NCBI GenBank assembly: GCA_013368315.1
Contig: JAACJM010000052.1
Span: forward strand, 403,475-467,474
Length of the DNA: 64,000 nt
Source: Tetrapyrgos nigripes
Taxonomy: Eukaryota; Basidiomycota; Agaricomycetes; Agaricales; Campanellaceae
Direction of reading: 5' to 3'
The notes below the pieces were generated by a model, which searched no databases, was not told where the DNA came from, and saw nothing but the letters and a program-made list of their open reading frames with translations. Each line of letters starts with the position of its first letter. Within the stretch, counting starts at the first letter, position 1. A program made the translations under genes and the position numbers. This document shows positions 35,822-46,623 of the stretch, in pieces.

Positions 35822-37282
35822 TCAAAGCACCTTCCTGTTTTGAACTGGTCCGACTTCACAAATGAGACTGAAGTCCCCGTACACATGTGCAATGGACGGT
35901 TCATTCCCGTAAGCTATATAGTCAACCTTCAAACGATTGTACGTGTTGTTCTCGGTGATCCAGTTCACTTCAGTAAGAGGTTTAGGAATGCCATAGTGTT
36001 TGGAAATGTCATAGTCCTCGTCGTCCTGGTAGTCGGCGGGCAACCGGAGCAACTCGGCGATAGGCTGCTTTCCCCCACACATGCTGAGCAAAAAGCTTTC
36101 CTCATAACCATTTCCACACTCATCGTCAATAATATACTCGGACATGGCCAAGCCTCCATCGTCTTCATAAATGACGCGCAAATAGGCGTTGAGACCGAAT
36201 TCCTTGAAAGTGTCATATATCATCCGATCGTTTCCTTTCAGGATGCCTAGGACCTTTTGGACGGCTTCTTTGTTCTGGGGAGTAGGACGGCAAGAGCGGT
36301 AGTCCATATCACCAAAGCGGTCCTTGACAGGATACTGATGAGTGAGGCCAAAGCCAATGAGCCCGCCGTTGGGAAGGAATGTGTTGTCGCTGAGCATGGT
36401 AGAAAGGGCCTCTCGGAAAGACTGAGAGGCCGAGTTGGGTACGGAGATTTGGCGAGAAGGGCTCGTGGTGTCGTCTTCAAGGTAGAGATTGTAGGTCAAA
36501 GTGACGCGATAGCCAGAACTGACTGGAGTCACTTCGTGTTCGACGTCGCTGTAGAATGCGACATAGCCGATGGAAGGAGTGGAAGCGGAGCCGAGTTCTT
36601 TGGCGGAATCGTACACGAACTCTTCGCCGCCGTGACGGAGAATGAGCGAGCCTCCTTCGTGAGCGGTCGGGAAAACGATGACGAGTGAAGCAACCATGTT
36701 ATCCGCCCAAGGCGTATCTTTATGTGCTTTAAAAAAGGATCCTTGATCTATACACGATACACGATTCCTTGAGTAAGAAATTTCCTGACTGACACGGGAG
36801 GGAAACATACCATAGACGTTGAGCTTGTAGAGCTCAGATCGAAGAACCTTGTCGTTTTGTTTGATGAGAGTAAGAGTGAGTTTATTGACGATCTCGTTAA
36901 CGTGGTCGTTCCTCTCTAAACCCGAAAAGAACGAAGAGGTGTCGAGTTTCTTCGCTTTCCTATAAGACTCGTCCAGAACGTCCTGCTGACCCAGTCCGAA
37001 GGTAGCATTTCCGCAGATACTGGTCAAATGAGCAAGTTGTTCCGGTTTAGCAGTGAACAGATTGATGCAGCTAGATTCACGACGGGGAAATACTATCAGA
37101 AATGGAAACGGCTTGTTTTTGAACGATACTCACCGAGCCTCTTCGCTTTCACCTTGCCTGTAGTGTAGGACCATGCTCTCCGCTGTCACAGGGAACACAT
37201 CACTGCAGAAGTAGACCTTCTTCGTCAATGTTTCGCGAACTTTGGCAGCGGCGGGATGTTCAGTGAGGGTAATGTCAGACAT
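35822..37282 (-). CDS. 2-oxoglutarate/Fe(II) oxygenase (prolyl-4-hydroxylase type), copy 1
   Basis: Predicted Fe(II)- and 2-oxoglutarate-dependent dioxygenase. Exons 37134-37282, 36811-37070 and 35822-36741 join exactly to 442 residues. The catalytic fold is visible after the second intron. HKDTP supplies the HxD iron ligands, FPTAHEGGSLILRHGGEEF is the strand-turn block, DVEHEVTPV the distal His, and GYRVTLTYNLYL the Arg that binds the 2OG carboxylate. The N-terminal part (ITLTEHPAAAKVRETL) and the C-terminal 200 residues are not recognised. There is no signal peptide, so it should be intracellular. The substrate is unknown. It is divergent from the partner gene at 39365, with two mobile elements inserted in the shared upstream region. 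The second intron (36742-36810) is 69 bases and stopless. Copy 2 is frame-broken, so this is probably the working copy. Confidence 0.8.
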
Positions 37283-37376
37283 GGTATATGCGAGACAGTT
37301 CAAGTCTAGGACTGGTCAAGCTATGACTTACCTGTGCAATATTTATACTATCGTTCTTTGTCTCGGTCAATTTCAT

Positions 37377-38030
37377 TACAGCAGTTTGTAAAAACCTTGT
37401 CTTCTGCAACTTTTTTCGAAGCCCAAAGTCGATGAGCGCCACAGAGCGCCACCAAGTAAGCGATGTCTCGCCTAAGTATACATTTGAGAATAGGATCCTA
37501 ATAGAGAATGAAAAGCTTCGTACCAGCTGGGTTCTGAGGGAACTCCAGTTCCTCATCGGGAGCACGATAACCTTGGAAGGGCTGCCAGGGCGAAATCCAC
37601 CTGGAGTCGGACTCATAGAGGGGATCAGGTTCAGGGTAGAGTTGATTGGGGTCTTCGAAGAAGGGGACAGGTTGGTTGAAATGAAGCTGGGAGCTGTAGT
37701 TGGGATTGTAGTGATTAGGATGATGATTAGGATTCATAGTAGGGTAGACAGTGAAGAGTAAGTGGTTGAAAGAGAAAAATCAGTGGATTTTGCTACATGT
37801 ACTACGTCCTCGACCGTTGCCCTCGACTGCTGCCCTCGTAGTTCTTCCTCTTTTGGTTTTACCTTTGGTTGGACCCTCCTGATAGAAATCTATGTAAGGT
37901 ACTCAGCATGTGGACGCCTGCGGCGCCTACTTAGGCGAGACATCGCTTACTTGGTGGCGCTCTGTGGCGCTCATCGACTTTGGGCTTCGAAAAAAGTTGC
38001 AGAAGACAAGGTTTTTACAAAACTGCTGTA
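37377..38030. mobile_element. TA-flanked inverted-repeat element A
   Basis: The ends are TA then CAGCAGTTTGTAAAAACC and, on the right, its near reverse complement GGTTTTTACAAAACTGCTG then TA. The inverted repeats run about 110 bases inward on each side. The matching site in the other duplicate (TTTCAT-TA-AGCTCGAG at about 42228-42240) is empty and carries a single TA. So the insertion created a TA target duplication and came after the segmental duplication. TA targets point to the Tc1/mariner/pogo supergroup. The right half (about 37770-37900) matches the inside of element B; the left half holds an unrelated open frame (37498-37737). No transposase is seen. Confidence 0.88.
37498..37737 (-). 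CDS. Possible captured first exon inside element A
   Basis: An ATG at 37737 opens a frame rich in Asn, Pro, His and Tyr (MNPNHHPNHYNPNYS, then PVPFFEDPNQLYPEPDPLYE, DEELEFPQNPAG). It lies wholly inside the inverted-repeat element and ends near a GT that could be a splice donor (CAGCTG then GTACGA on the minus strand). It has no counterpart in element B. It may be the start of a gene picked up by the element, or the N-terminal exon of an element protein. No domain is recognised. Confidence 0.3.
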   Translation of the reverse strand: MNPNHHPNHYNPNYSSQLHFNQPVPFFEDPNQLYPEPDPLYESDSRWISPWQPFQGYRAPDEELEFPQNPAGTKLFILY

Positions 38031-38185
38031 AGCTCGAGTCACGATCGCGTCAAGGACGAGTCAAACGCGTCCCTAAACACGTTTCTGAGAAAGAAGGCTT
38101 GAGGGCTGCTTCTTTTGACTCGGTGCGCGTAGTAAGGTTAGTGTTTTGAGCAAAAGGGCTGCTTCTCTTGACTCGGTACGCGTAT

Positions 38186-38736
38186 TACAGCAGTTTCGGA
38201 AAACCTTGTCTTCTGCAGTTTTTTCGAAGCCAAAAGTCGATGAGCGCCACCAAGTAAGCGATGTCTCGCCTAAGTAGGCGCCGCAGGCGTCCACATGCTT
38301 AGTACCTTACATAGATTTGTATCAAGTTCCTATTACTGTACTGTAGAGGGTATTCTGAATCTGTGTACTCCGATACTTGCTTTCCATGGTCTTTCGGCAC
38401 ATCAGTGAAGACGTGAAAGTAAGGGCACTATGGCTCCTTGAAGAAGGATACATATCCCCTGAAATTGCCTATCTTCTCGGTGTTTCACGGTGCAGTCTCT
38501 CTCGCTGGCGCAAAAATTAGTGGATTTTGCTACATGTACTACTGTGACTACGTCCTCGACTGTTGCCCTCGTAGTTCTTCCTCTTTTAGTTTTACCTTTG
38601 GTTGGACCTATGTAAGGCACTAAGCATGTGGACGCCTGCGGCGCCTACTTAGGCGAGACATCGCTTACTTGGTGGCGCTCATCGACTTTTGGCTTCGAAA
38701 AAACTGCAGAAGACAAGATTTTCCGAAACTGCTGTA
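38186..38736. mobile_element. TA-flanked inverted-repeat element B
   Basis: About 550 bases, with ends CAGCAGTTTCGGAAAACC and its reverse complement GGAAAATCTTGTCTTCTGC-type sequence running inward for about 130 bases. It is flanked by TA on both sides. The ends match element A, so both belong to one family. The other duplicate has an uninserted equivalent at about 42328-42340 (GCGTAT-TA). The interior carries a short helix-turn-helix frame at 38386-38520, so it looks like an internally deleted copy of a transposon with a transposase. Confidence 0.87.
38386..38520 (+). pseudogene. Truncated transposase: helix-turn-helix N-terminus
   Basis: A 44-residue frame starts MVFRHISEDVKVRALWLLEE and goes on with a typical helix-turn-helix (ISPEIAYLLGVSRCSLSRW) before TAG at 38518-38520. 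Such a fold binds inverted repeats in the N-terminus of Tc1/mariner, pogo and IS630-type transposases. No DDE/D domain follows within the element, so it cannot transpose itself. It might still bind the ends if translated. Confidence 0.6.
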
Positions 38737-39364
38737 AGGTTAGTGTTCTGAACAATAGAAAGTACTAATTAGATTGGAATCAGACAAAGCGAAAGGCCGG
38801 GCGCACCTTCACTCGCAATTTGCTCGGTTACCCAACCGTCTAACGTTTCCATTCCTTTGCAGCCAGAATGATTGACCGATGACCTTGAGACTTGAGGTTA
38901 CCCCTGCTTGAGCCTTCAGTTTGAGACTGGCTCTGACTCAATAGGAAGCCGAGCTTCGAGCACGTAATAAGTCCAGCATCATTAGGAGAGTGTCTTCGTC
39001 TATCTGGACCTGACATGAGCAAAAGATCCAGGTCAAAGGAGGGTCAATGAGTTGACAATGAGAGTGGAGGTAGCCGAGTTCACACGCTTTCAGATTACGC
39101 GTTATCCATTTCGACTCGACCCACTTCATACTAACACGGCAGCTTTTGAACTGGTTTTTTGTTTCTCAAAATCGCCCAGTCCCATATATGGAACCCAATG
39201 GAAGGGCGTAACGCATTCGGCGGTGGCACAATCACATGCTTGGCAGTTGAAAAAGAGAGCCCCAGCGCGTTGTAGGCTTGTAGCTACAACTTATCCTTTC
39301 ACCACTTCTTAGTCGTTCTTATTTCTTCTTCCTTTGCCTTCATTTTCTACAGCCGCCGGATATC
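38737..39364. other. Upstream region of partner gene, copy 1
   Basis: About 630 bases of the module's divergent promoter region, matching 42340-43061 in unit 2 with scattered indels. No gene seen. Confidence 0.5.
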
Positions 39365-40226
39365 ATGGATGATGAGACATATGCCAAGTCTATGGACAAG
39401 TTCTTGACGATTATAGAGGACATTTCCCTGCCTTTCAAATCCGACCCAGCGCAGGTACCTCGCACTCGTAGAGACGCCCCAGGTCGAAGCAGAACGCCGT
39501 GCTGTGGCAAAGGATCCCCAAGAACGCATCCGATACAGGCAATCAATGGAGGCAGTGGCTCAGAAGGAGCCTAAAGATTTCGTTGAGTATGTGCAACCCA
39601 CTTTACGGTACAACGGAATTTCTATTGACCCAGCCAACAACAGTCGAGTTGCGATAACCTCTGCTTTTCACGTTCTTGAGGAATTGTGGAAAGAAATTGG
39701 GACCCTTCCGCATGGCGGATGATCAGCGTCCAGAGGCTTGTAATGCAGTATGTATCTTCTTTGTCTTTGGTCGAGTATTTCTCATGAAGTGCAGTAATGA
39801 ACGAATAGCGACACTCCCACCCGAACATTTTCAACTGCCCGCAAGTCTGACCTGTCAGTGTGACGTGATTTATCCTGCTGCTCACCACTTTTCACAGCCC
39901 TTTTGGCAACTCAGCGCACTCCTTTTAGCCCTCGGGAGCCTCTCGTCAGGGTCGAAGCTCCTGCCGGAAAGACCCCTCAGCGGGTGAATCAGCAAGTCAT
40001 CGCGGGTTTCCAGCAGATGCCACTTGACCTCCTCAACGGATTTTTCCAGCTCAAGTTGGCACCAGTGGACGATGAAGAACCAGAAATATTCCAGGTTATC
40101 GCGTTGAAGAAGGAGCAGGGGACGCATGTAGTAAACGTGATGTCGTCTGTGTGTGGACCACAAAACTATACCTTGAAGGAATTTTGTCGAATGTTGAAGG
40201 ATCCTGACTGCTCTATGTTTGTTTAA
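39365..40226 (+). pseudogene. Partner gene of unknown function, copy 1 (broken)
   Basis: The ATG at 39365 opens MDDETYAKSMDKFLTIIEDI, nearly the same as copy 2. After GCGCAG at about 39455 the DNA lacks some 35 bases that copy 2 has (around YLEAYDVYHALVK), and the frame then runs to a stop at 39572. The family sequence resumes in another frame (PQERIRYRQSMEAVAQKEPK, VQPTLRYNGISIDPANNS). The last exon, from about 39903, is open: KTPQRVNQQVIAGFQQMP, VDDEEPEIFQVIAL, CGPQNYTLKEFCRML, ending DCSMFV. I recognise no domain; the protein looks soluble and acidic. It is divergent from the oxygenase, which suggests shared expression but does not prove it. Confidence 0.55.
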
Positions 40227-40261
40227 CTTCAATGCATATGCCTTCTGGTGTGATGCTCGTC

Positions 40262-40375
40262 GTACTGCTCTGTTTGCTTTGTACATTATCTCCAGTTTGC
40301 GTGTACGATCCTATAATGATACTGCTCTGTTTGCTTTGTACATCATCTCCTGTTCGATCATGTGTATGTCCCATA
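40262..40375. repeat. Two tandem copies of a 57-base unit
   Basis: ACTGCTCTGTTTGCTTTGTA begins at 40264 and again at 40321. The same doublet, more diverged, lies at about 43980-44090 in unit 2, so it predates the segmental duplication. Confidence 0.75.
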
Positions 40376-40440
40376 ATGCTTTCTATGGTTTACAATCGGA
40401 CATGGTACGGCGACAGTGCAGCCACACCATGGTGGCACAC

Positions 40441-40687
40441 CATTAAGCGACTGGAACCAGTAGAAGACTGTTCCTCCTTTGCTATGACAGGCTATGACCT
40501 ACTAGGAGTCGTAGGCAATGATTTCTCTGGCATTACAAGCAGAACCTTGACTCGCATCTCCGCCAGATGAATGATCTGAGATACAAGATTTGCCGATATG
40601 AATTGAGTTGCCAGTAGTTAGAAAGCGCATGCTTCCTCGTTTCGATTTGAGCGAGTTTGCGAAAGAGTACATAGAAATTAGCTACAG
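40441..40687. other. Junction between duplicated units
   Basis: Short non-duplicated stretch between the right edge of unit 1 and the left edge of unit 2. No gene or repeat is recognised, and there is no clear junction motif. Confidence 0.4.
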
Positions 40688-40742
40688 AAAAATACACGTC
40701 GTTCCTCAGTGTGACTACTTATTTACATACAGTACTGAGAAT

Positions 40743-42179
40743 TCAAAGCACCTTCCTATTTCCAACTGGTCCAACTTCACAAATGAGACTGAAGTCCCCA
40801 TACACATATTCAATGGACGGTTGATTCCCGTAAGCCACATATTCAACCTTCAAACGATTGTATGTGGCAATCTCGATGACCCAGTTCACTTCAGTAAGAG
40901 GTTTACGAATGCCATATCGTTGGTAAATGTCATCGTCATCCTCATTGTAGCCTTTGGGGAACCGAAGCAACGTGGCGCTAGGCCCAAAATGAGTCCCAGT
41001 CCCACACATGCTGAGAAAAAAGCTTTGCTCATAACCATCTCCAGAATTCTCGTCAATAATACGCTCGGACATCGCCAAGCCTCCATCGTCTTCATAAATG
41101 ACGCGCAAATAGACGTTGAGATCGAATTCCTCGCAAGTGTCGTATATCATCAGATCGTTTCCTTTCAGGGTGTCCAAGACCGTTTGGAAAACGTCGTAGT
41201 CTATATCACCAAAGCGGTCCCTGACAGGATATTGATGAGTGAGGCCAAAGCCAATGAGCCCACCGTTGGGAAGGAATGTGTTGTCACTGAGCATGGTAGA
41301 AAAGGCCGCTCGGAAGGACTGTGAGTTAGGTAAGGAGAATTGGCGAGAAGGGCTCGTAGTAGCGTTCGTAGTGTCGTCTTCAAGGTAGAGATTGTAGGTC
41401 AAAGTGACGCGATAGCCAGAAGTAACTGGGGTCACTTCGTGTTCAACATCGCTGTAGAATGCGACATAGCCGATGGAAGGAGTGGAAGCGGAGCCGAGTT
41501 CTTTGGCGGAATCGTACACGAACTCTTCGCCGCCGTGACGGAGAATGAGCGAGCCTCCTTCGTGAGCGGTCGGGAAAACGATGACGAGTGAAGCAACCAT
41601 GTTATCCGCCCGAGGCGTATCTTTATGTGCTTTGAAGAAGGATCCTTGGTCTATACACGACTCGTTAAGTAAGAGATTTTCTGACCGACACGGGAGGGAA
41701 ACATACCATAGACATTGAGTTTGTAGAGTTCAGATCGAAGAACCTTGTCGTTTTGTTTGACGAGAGTAAGAGTGACTTCTTTGACGATCTCGTTCACGTA
41801 GTCGTTCCTCTCTAAACCCGAAAAGAACGAAGAGGTGTCGAGTTTCTTCGCCTTCCTATAGGACTCGTCCAGAAACGTCCTGCTGACCTAGTCCGAAGGT
41901 GGCATTTTCGCAGACACTGGTCAAATGAGCGAGCTGTTCCGGTTTAGCATTGGACAGATAGATGCAGCTGGAATCACGACGGGGAAATACTATCAGAAAT
42001 GGAAACGACTTGTTTTTGAACGATACTCACCGAGCCTCTTCGCTTTCGCCTTGCCTATAGTATAGGATCATGCTCTCCGCGGTCACAGGGAACACGTCAC
42101 TGCAGAAGTAGACCTTCTTCCTCAACGTTTCGCGGACTTTGGCAGCAGCGGGATGTTGAGTGAGGGTAATGTAAGACAT
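40743..42179 (-). pseudogene. 2OG-Fe(II) oxygenase, copy 2 (one-base frameshift)
   Basis: Paralogue of the gene at 35822-37282 with the same three-exon plan. The ATG is at 42179 and the stop at 40743. The last exon keeps FPTAHEGGSLILRHGGEEF, DVEHEVTPV and GYRVTLTYNLYL, so the catalytic fold would be complete. In exon 2, at about 41873-41875, the run AAA (AGAAACGTCC) has one base more than copy 1 (AGAACGTCC), which shifts the frame inside GLGQQDV. The C-terminal part has local differences from copy 1 (for example FPKGYNEDDDDIYQRYG). Either the copy is a young pseudogene or the run was miscounted. Confidence 0.78.
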
Positions 42180-43061
42180 GGTGGGATAGGAGAGAGGACT
42201 GGTGAAGCTTTGTCTCGATCGGTCAATTTCATTAAGCTCGAGTCACGGCTCACGATCGCGTCAAGGACGCGTCCCTAAACACGTTTCTAATAGAGAATAA
42301 TAAGGGTTGCTTCTCTTGACTCGGTACGCGTATTAACCTCAATTAAGGCATTACTCAGATTGGGAATCAGACAAAATGGAAGGGTAGGTACTAGGCGCAC
42401 CTTCGATCGCAATTCACTCGATCACCCAACCGCTCCCAGCCGTCTAGCGTTTCCATTCTTTTGCAGCCAGAATAATTGACCGGTGATCTTCAGGTTACTC
42501 CTGCTTGAGCCTTGGTTCGAGATCTTGAGTTAGAAACTTCCTCTCCGACTCAATAGGAAACCGAGCTTCGTGCACGTATGTAATAAGACCAGCACCATTG
42601 GAAGAGTATCTTCGTCTATCGAGCGCAATCCGACATGAGGCAAAAAGATCCAGGTCAAAGACGGAGGGACAACGAGAGTGGAGGTTAGACCAGTCCTCGC
42701 CGAGTTCACACGATTACGCGCGTCGCGTGCTGATAGTGCTGACAATGACACAGTGACAGTGAGGATTGTATCATTTCGACCACCATGTAGTTCCTAACAC
42801 GGCCTTTTGAGCTGGGTAAACGCGTCTCTAGACTCTTAACCACATCCGTAACATTTTTGTTTCCCAAAATCGTCCAGTACCATATATGGAATTCAGAGGC
42901 GTAACACATAACCTCAGCGGTGGCACGATCCTGCACGATCACATGCTTGACAGTTGAAAAAGGGAGCCGTAGCGTTGTAGCTCCAACTTATCCTTTCACC
43001 ACTTCTTAGTCGTTCTTATTTTTTCTTCCTTTTGCCTTCATTTTCTACTGCCGCGGATATC
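42180..43061. other. Divergent promoter region of unit 2, with empty sites
   Basis: About 880 bases between the two divergent starts. It contains the uninserted equivalents of the element A site (TA at 42233-42234) and the element B site (TA at 42334-42335). No gene seen. Confidence 0.7.
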
Positions 43062-43951
43062 ATGGACGATGAGACATATGCCAAGTCTGTGGACAAGTTC
43101 TCGACGATTATTGACGACATTTCCCTGCCTTTCAAGTCCGACCAAGCGCAATACCTAGAGGCGTACGACGTGTACCACGCGCTCGTAAAGACGCCCCAGG
43201 TCAAAGCAGGACACCAAGTTACGGCAAATGATCCCCAAGAACGCATCCGATACAGGCAATCAATGGAAGCAGTGGCTCAGCAGGAGCCTAAAGATTTCGA
43301 TGAGTATGTGCAACCCACTTTACGGTACAATGGAAGTTCTATTGACCCAGCCAACAACAGTCGAGTCAAGATAGCCTCTGCTGCTTTCACGTCGTTGGGG
43401 AATTGTGGAAGAGATCAGGGATCCTCCAGAAGGGCGGCAGAGCAGCATCCAGAGACTTGTAACCGCAACGCAGTATGTATCTTTTTTGGCTTTGGTCGAG
43501 TATTTCTCATGAATTGCAGTGATAAACGATTGGCGACACTCCCATCCGAATATTCTACAGTACCCGGAGGTAGTAAATCTGGCCTGTTGTGACGTGATTT
43601 ATCCTGCTGCTCACCACTTTTTCACAGCCCTTTTGGCGGCTCAGCGCCCTCCTCCTGGCTCTTGGGAGCCTCTCGTCAAGGTCGAGGCTCCTGCCGGAAA
43701 GACGCCTCAGCGGGTGAATCAGCAAGTCATCGCGGGTTTCCAGCAGATGCCACATCACCTTTTCGGCGAGTTTTTTCCAAAACTCAACAGTGGACGATGA
43801 AGAACCAGAAGTATTCCAGGTTGTCGCATTGAACTTGAAGGAGGAGACGCTCGTAGTAAACGTCTTGTCCTCTGTGTGTGGACCACAAGACTATGAGTTG
43901 GAGAGGTTCTGTCAGATGTTGAACGAGCCTGACTGCTCTATGTTTGTTTAA
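43062..43951 (+). CDS. Partner gene of unknown function, copy 2
   Basis: The ATG at 43062 starts MDDETYAKSVDKFSTIIDDI. A long first exon follows (YLEAYDVYHALVKTPQVKAG, PQERIRYRQSMEAVAQQEPK, YVQPTLRYNGSSIDPANNS). Later exons are separated by likely introns starting GTATGT near 43473 and ending TTTTTCACAG near 43627. The end reads KTPQRVNQQVIAGFQQMP, VDDEEPEVFQVVAL, VCGPQDYELERFCQML, then DCSMFV and stop at 43949-43951. The middle, around 43385-43470, and the FGEFFPK-VDDEE junction near 43780 do not join in one frame by eye, so exon limits or small lesions are unresolved. I recognise no domain. It has no signal peptide or membrane helix. Confidence 0.5.
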
Positions 43952-44349
43952 ATTCAATGCCTTCAGCTGTGATCCTCGTCGTACTGCTCTGTTTGCTTTC
44001 TACAAAGTTATCTCCAGTTTGTGTGTATGTCCTATAATGACACCGCTCTGTTCGCATTGTACATTATCTCCTGTTCGTGTGTATGTCCTACAATGGTTTA
44101 CAACATGCCACGGTGACGGTGCAGCGCTCCATTGAAATGGTACAGTACCTTCTATATGTCCGGATCGTTAAGTAGCAAGCCGGTCCATTCTTGAGGCACT
44201 GAGGGTCTCAATCATGAGGATGTGAAGAGACGATGCATTAGGGTAACAGTGAGTACAGAAATGAGTGGCAAAGGTACTCAGTAAAACGATTTATAGCGGC
44301 ATTTGGCACCTTCATTCCGTTCACTTAGTAGTCCATCAATAGCGTCCAT

Positions 44350-45991
44350 CAGGTCATCTCTGCGTATGGGCCCTAGTAGAGAGGAAGGGCATCGTCAAGC
44401 ACAGATATATGTTGCATGGAGAACGGGTGGACATACTGGCTAAGAAGTCATTCGCTCCAGCTTCTAAGAAATCTGTGCGAGTAGCAATAACTAAAAAGGC
44501 CCAGTTAGGCGTTAGCTGTGACCAGCTAGAAACTGACGGAGACGTACAACCATGGCGGTACATTCCAATTATCGGAACAGGTGTCAGCTGGTTCTTCTTC
44601 TCATAAGTCCGAATCATCCCTATGGCCTCGAAGCCAGATATGATAGGCATAATTTTGTCCATCTAAGTCAGAATGTATCAGTGGGAATGCAGACGTACAG
44701 GTAGGACGAGATTGAGGCGAACCATGACGAGATCGTATTGCCTGGTTCCTTCCTCAATCTTCTTCGCGTACATCTCCACCGTTCTTCTCGCCGTTTTCCG
44801 CAACGTCGACATGACACTTCCCGAGTAACCTCTTCGTTATTTTTTGGTTCACCATGTTGCCTTCGGCAACCAAGATGTAATACGACGGTCTCCTCGGAAT
44901 ATGCGTTGAGAAACATTCGGTCAGTGCCATGCACAGATCTGAAGGAGAGATGGAGGTAGTGAGGTATTTGTGAGAGATGACATTGTTCCTGATGCACCAC
45001 TTTGCTGTAAAAGACAGTTCGTATTTTCTTTTGTGCGATGTAGCCAATCACACTCACTGTCAGGCTCTAATAATGCTGGCGCAAGGAGTACTATGGTAAC
45101 CATTGGAGATGTTCGAAAGCACGCAGTTTTGTCACCTAGAATAATGATTGACTTTCAACGGTCGTCAGTACTGCATAAAGCGAACTCGTACCTCTTCTAT
45201 GGAGCTTGCTACAATCGTATCTGGCTTCAAAGTCCTGTCATGGTCCACCGACGAATCCGTGTCGTGTAGCACGATGCTCTTCAAACCCCATTGTGCAATG
45301 AGGTCGACGACACCCGTCTGAATTCGCGAAGAATCCACAAGCAAAACCGTCTTGTTGGAATCAGGCGCTGGTAGAGAAGGAAGAGAACGCAATTCTGTCT
45401 CGAGGGCAGAAACTCGAGAACGCATCGTGAAGAAGAATTGGGTGTTTTGATCCGAATGCACCAAAATATTCCGTGCAAGCTGAGGACTTCGGGTTTACAT
45501 ACGCAAGGGGAACAGGTTAGACCCAAGGGCAATCAGGAGGCCGTTCTAAGTGTTACTGAGTCGGAAAACAGTAGAGGAAGCAATGATATGGCTACTCACA
45601 TTCGTCAATAGATCCTCTCCCTCCGAGTCTGCTTCACAGTACTCCATCATCAAACTCAACTGCTCAAGCCCGATTCCCATGGCCAGTCTTCCTGACACAA
45701 AGCTGTAGCAGTACGCCCTCGTCATCCTTCTCCAATAGCCTGCAGCTCAGTACTACGCGGTTCGGTTTTTCTTCCGATTGGGCCCTATCATGTGTGATGA
45801 GGTGGTCCACGAGCACACAAATGATGGTCCTGACTTGAGCGGGGCTACTGAAGAGTCTGTCAGGAGTATCGGAGTTGATTTCGTAGTCAAAGTCCAAGGA
45901 AGGTAGTATCGGTGAACGGCGCGAGATTGCGTAGGCGAAAGCACGGAAGATGGTTTGGCGGACGGAGTATTCAACCGCTTGTTCGGTCGAC
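44350..45991 (-). pseudogene. Remains of a hybrid histidine kinase
   Basis: Two-component signalling protein, now broken. On the minus strand the ATPase part comes first (45664-45991). It has LFSSPAQVRTIICVLVDHLI in the place of the N-box region and CVRKTGHG for the first glycine box. At about 45672 an extra C shifts the frame, and the family reads on as MGIGLEQLSLMMEYCEAD. A middle piece (45165-45464: KTVLLVDSSRIQTGVVDLI) resembles a degenerate receiver. A second receiver reads ILVAEGNMVNQKITKRLL, where the usual acidic pair is EG instead of ED, then after another one-base shift near 44785 YDLVMVRLNLVL joined to MDKIMPIISGFEAIGMIR. No HisKA or sensor domains were found upstream, so the 5' half is gone. 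Confidence 0.7.
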
Positions 45992-46011
45992 ATTGGTCTT
46001 AACCAAGCCAA

Positions 46012-46623
46012 CGTGTTCAGTAAACATTACCTTGGGTGTCAATCAGTCGAGAGCAAGTCGAGAGCGACGTTCGAGAAGTCGTTCTTTGGAGAGCTACATA
46101 GATACAAGTAATTGGAAGTTGGGCTCGGAGTCCGGACCTATTCGGATTTCTCGGATTTCTCGGAAGTGTTTTCCCGAATAAAGCCGTGTCTAAGGTGTTA
46201 TTCTTGTTATAAGTTTAATGTAGGACGTAGTTTTTTCTCCATTCGTGATGGAGGTGGGTATCATGACAAGGATGGCGCGATAAGTAGAGACGAAGGACAT
46301 TATGATTGTGTAGCTTGGCATAAAGATAAAGACAATGGTGAGTCGTGACAGATTGCGACGACTGGCAACGAAAAATGAATTGGCGCAAAGATGAAGAAGA
46401 TGAGATGAAAAAAGGGATGGATTGGCATAGAGAATATTGAAGACGACGGCGATGAAAGTGTGATGACTCGGAAGTCTAAGACTACTGGTGAACTAAGAAA
46501 AGTAGTGGAAGGAAGAGCAATACTTACCAGAGTATAACGGTAGCCTTCCCTAACCTCTGCCAAGTAGTATGTTTCTTCGGATTTTTAGTTGTCATCGAAT
46601 TTGTCTCCCCAGTAAGAACTGTA
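46012..46623. other. Spacer between kinase remains and TPR-like remains
   Basis: No motif-bearing frame on either strand. The pyrimidine-rich frame at 46300-46563 (minus) is compositional. Confidence 0.4.

Larger units (their letters stand above)
35755..40440. repeat. Tandem duplication of a two-gene module, unit 1
   Basis: Repeats at 40688-44140 in the same orientation. The left edges share the phrase TACATACAGTACTG.GAATTC; the right edges share the repeated TACTGCTCTGTTTGC block. Unit 1 is about 1.2 kb longer, which the two inverted-repeat elements at 37377-38030 and 38186-38736 account for almost entirely. Confidence 0.88.
40688..44140. repeat. Tandem duplication of a two-gene module, unit 2
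   Basis: Second unit, free of the two inverted-repeat elements. It carries oxygenase copy 2 and partner copy 2 in the same divergent arrangement as unit 1. Confidence 0.88.

Noticed and set aside
40262..40375. CRISPR-like repeat
   Set aside because: Only two adjoining copies without spacers, and a eukaryotic genome context.
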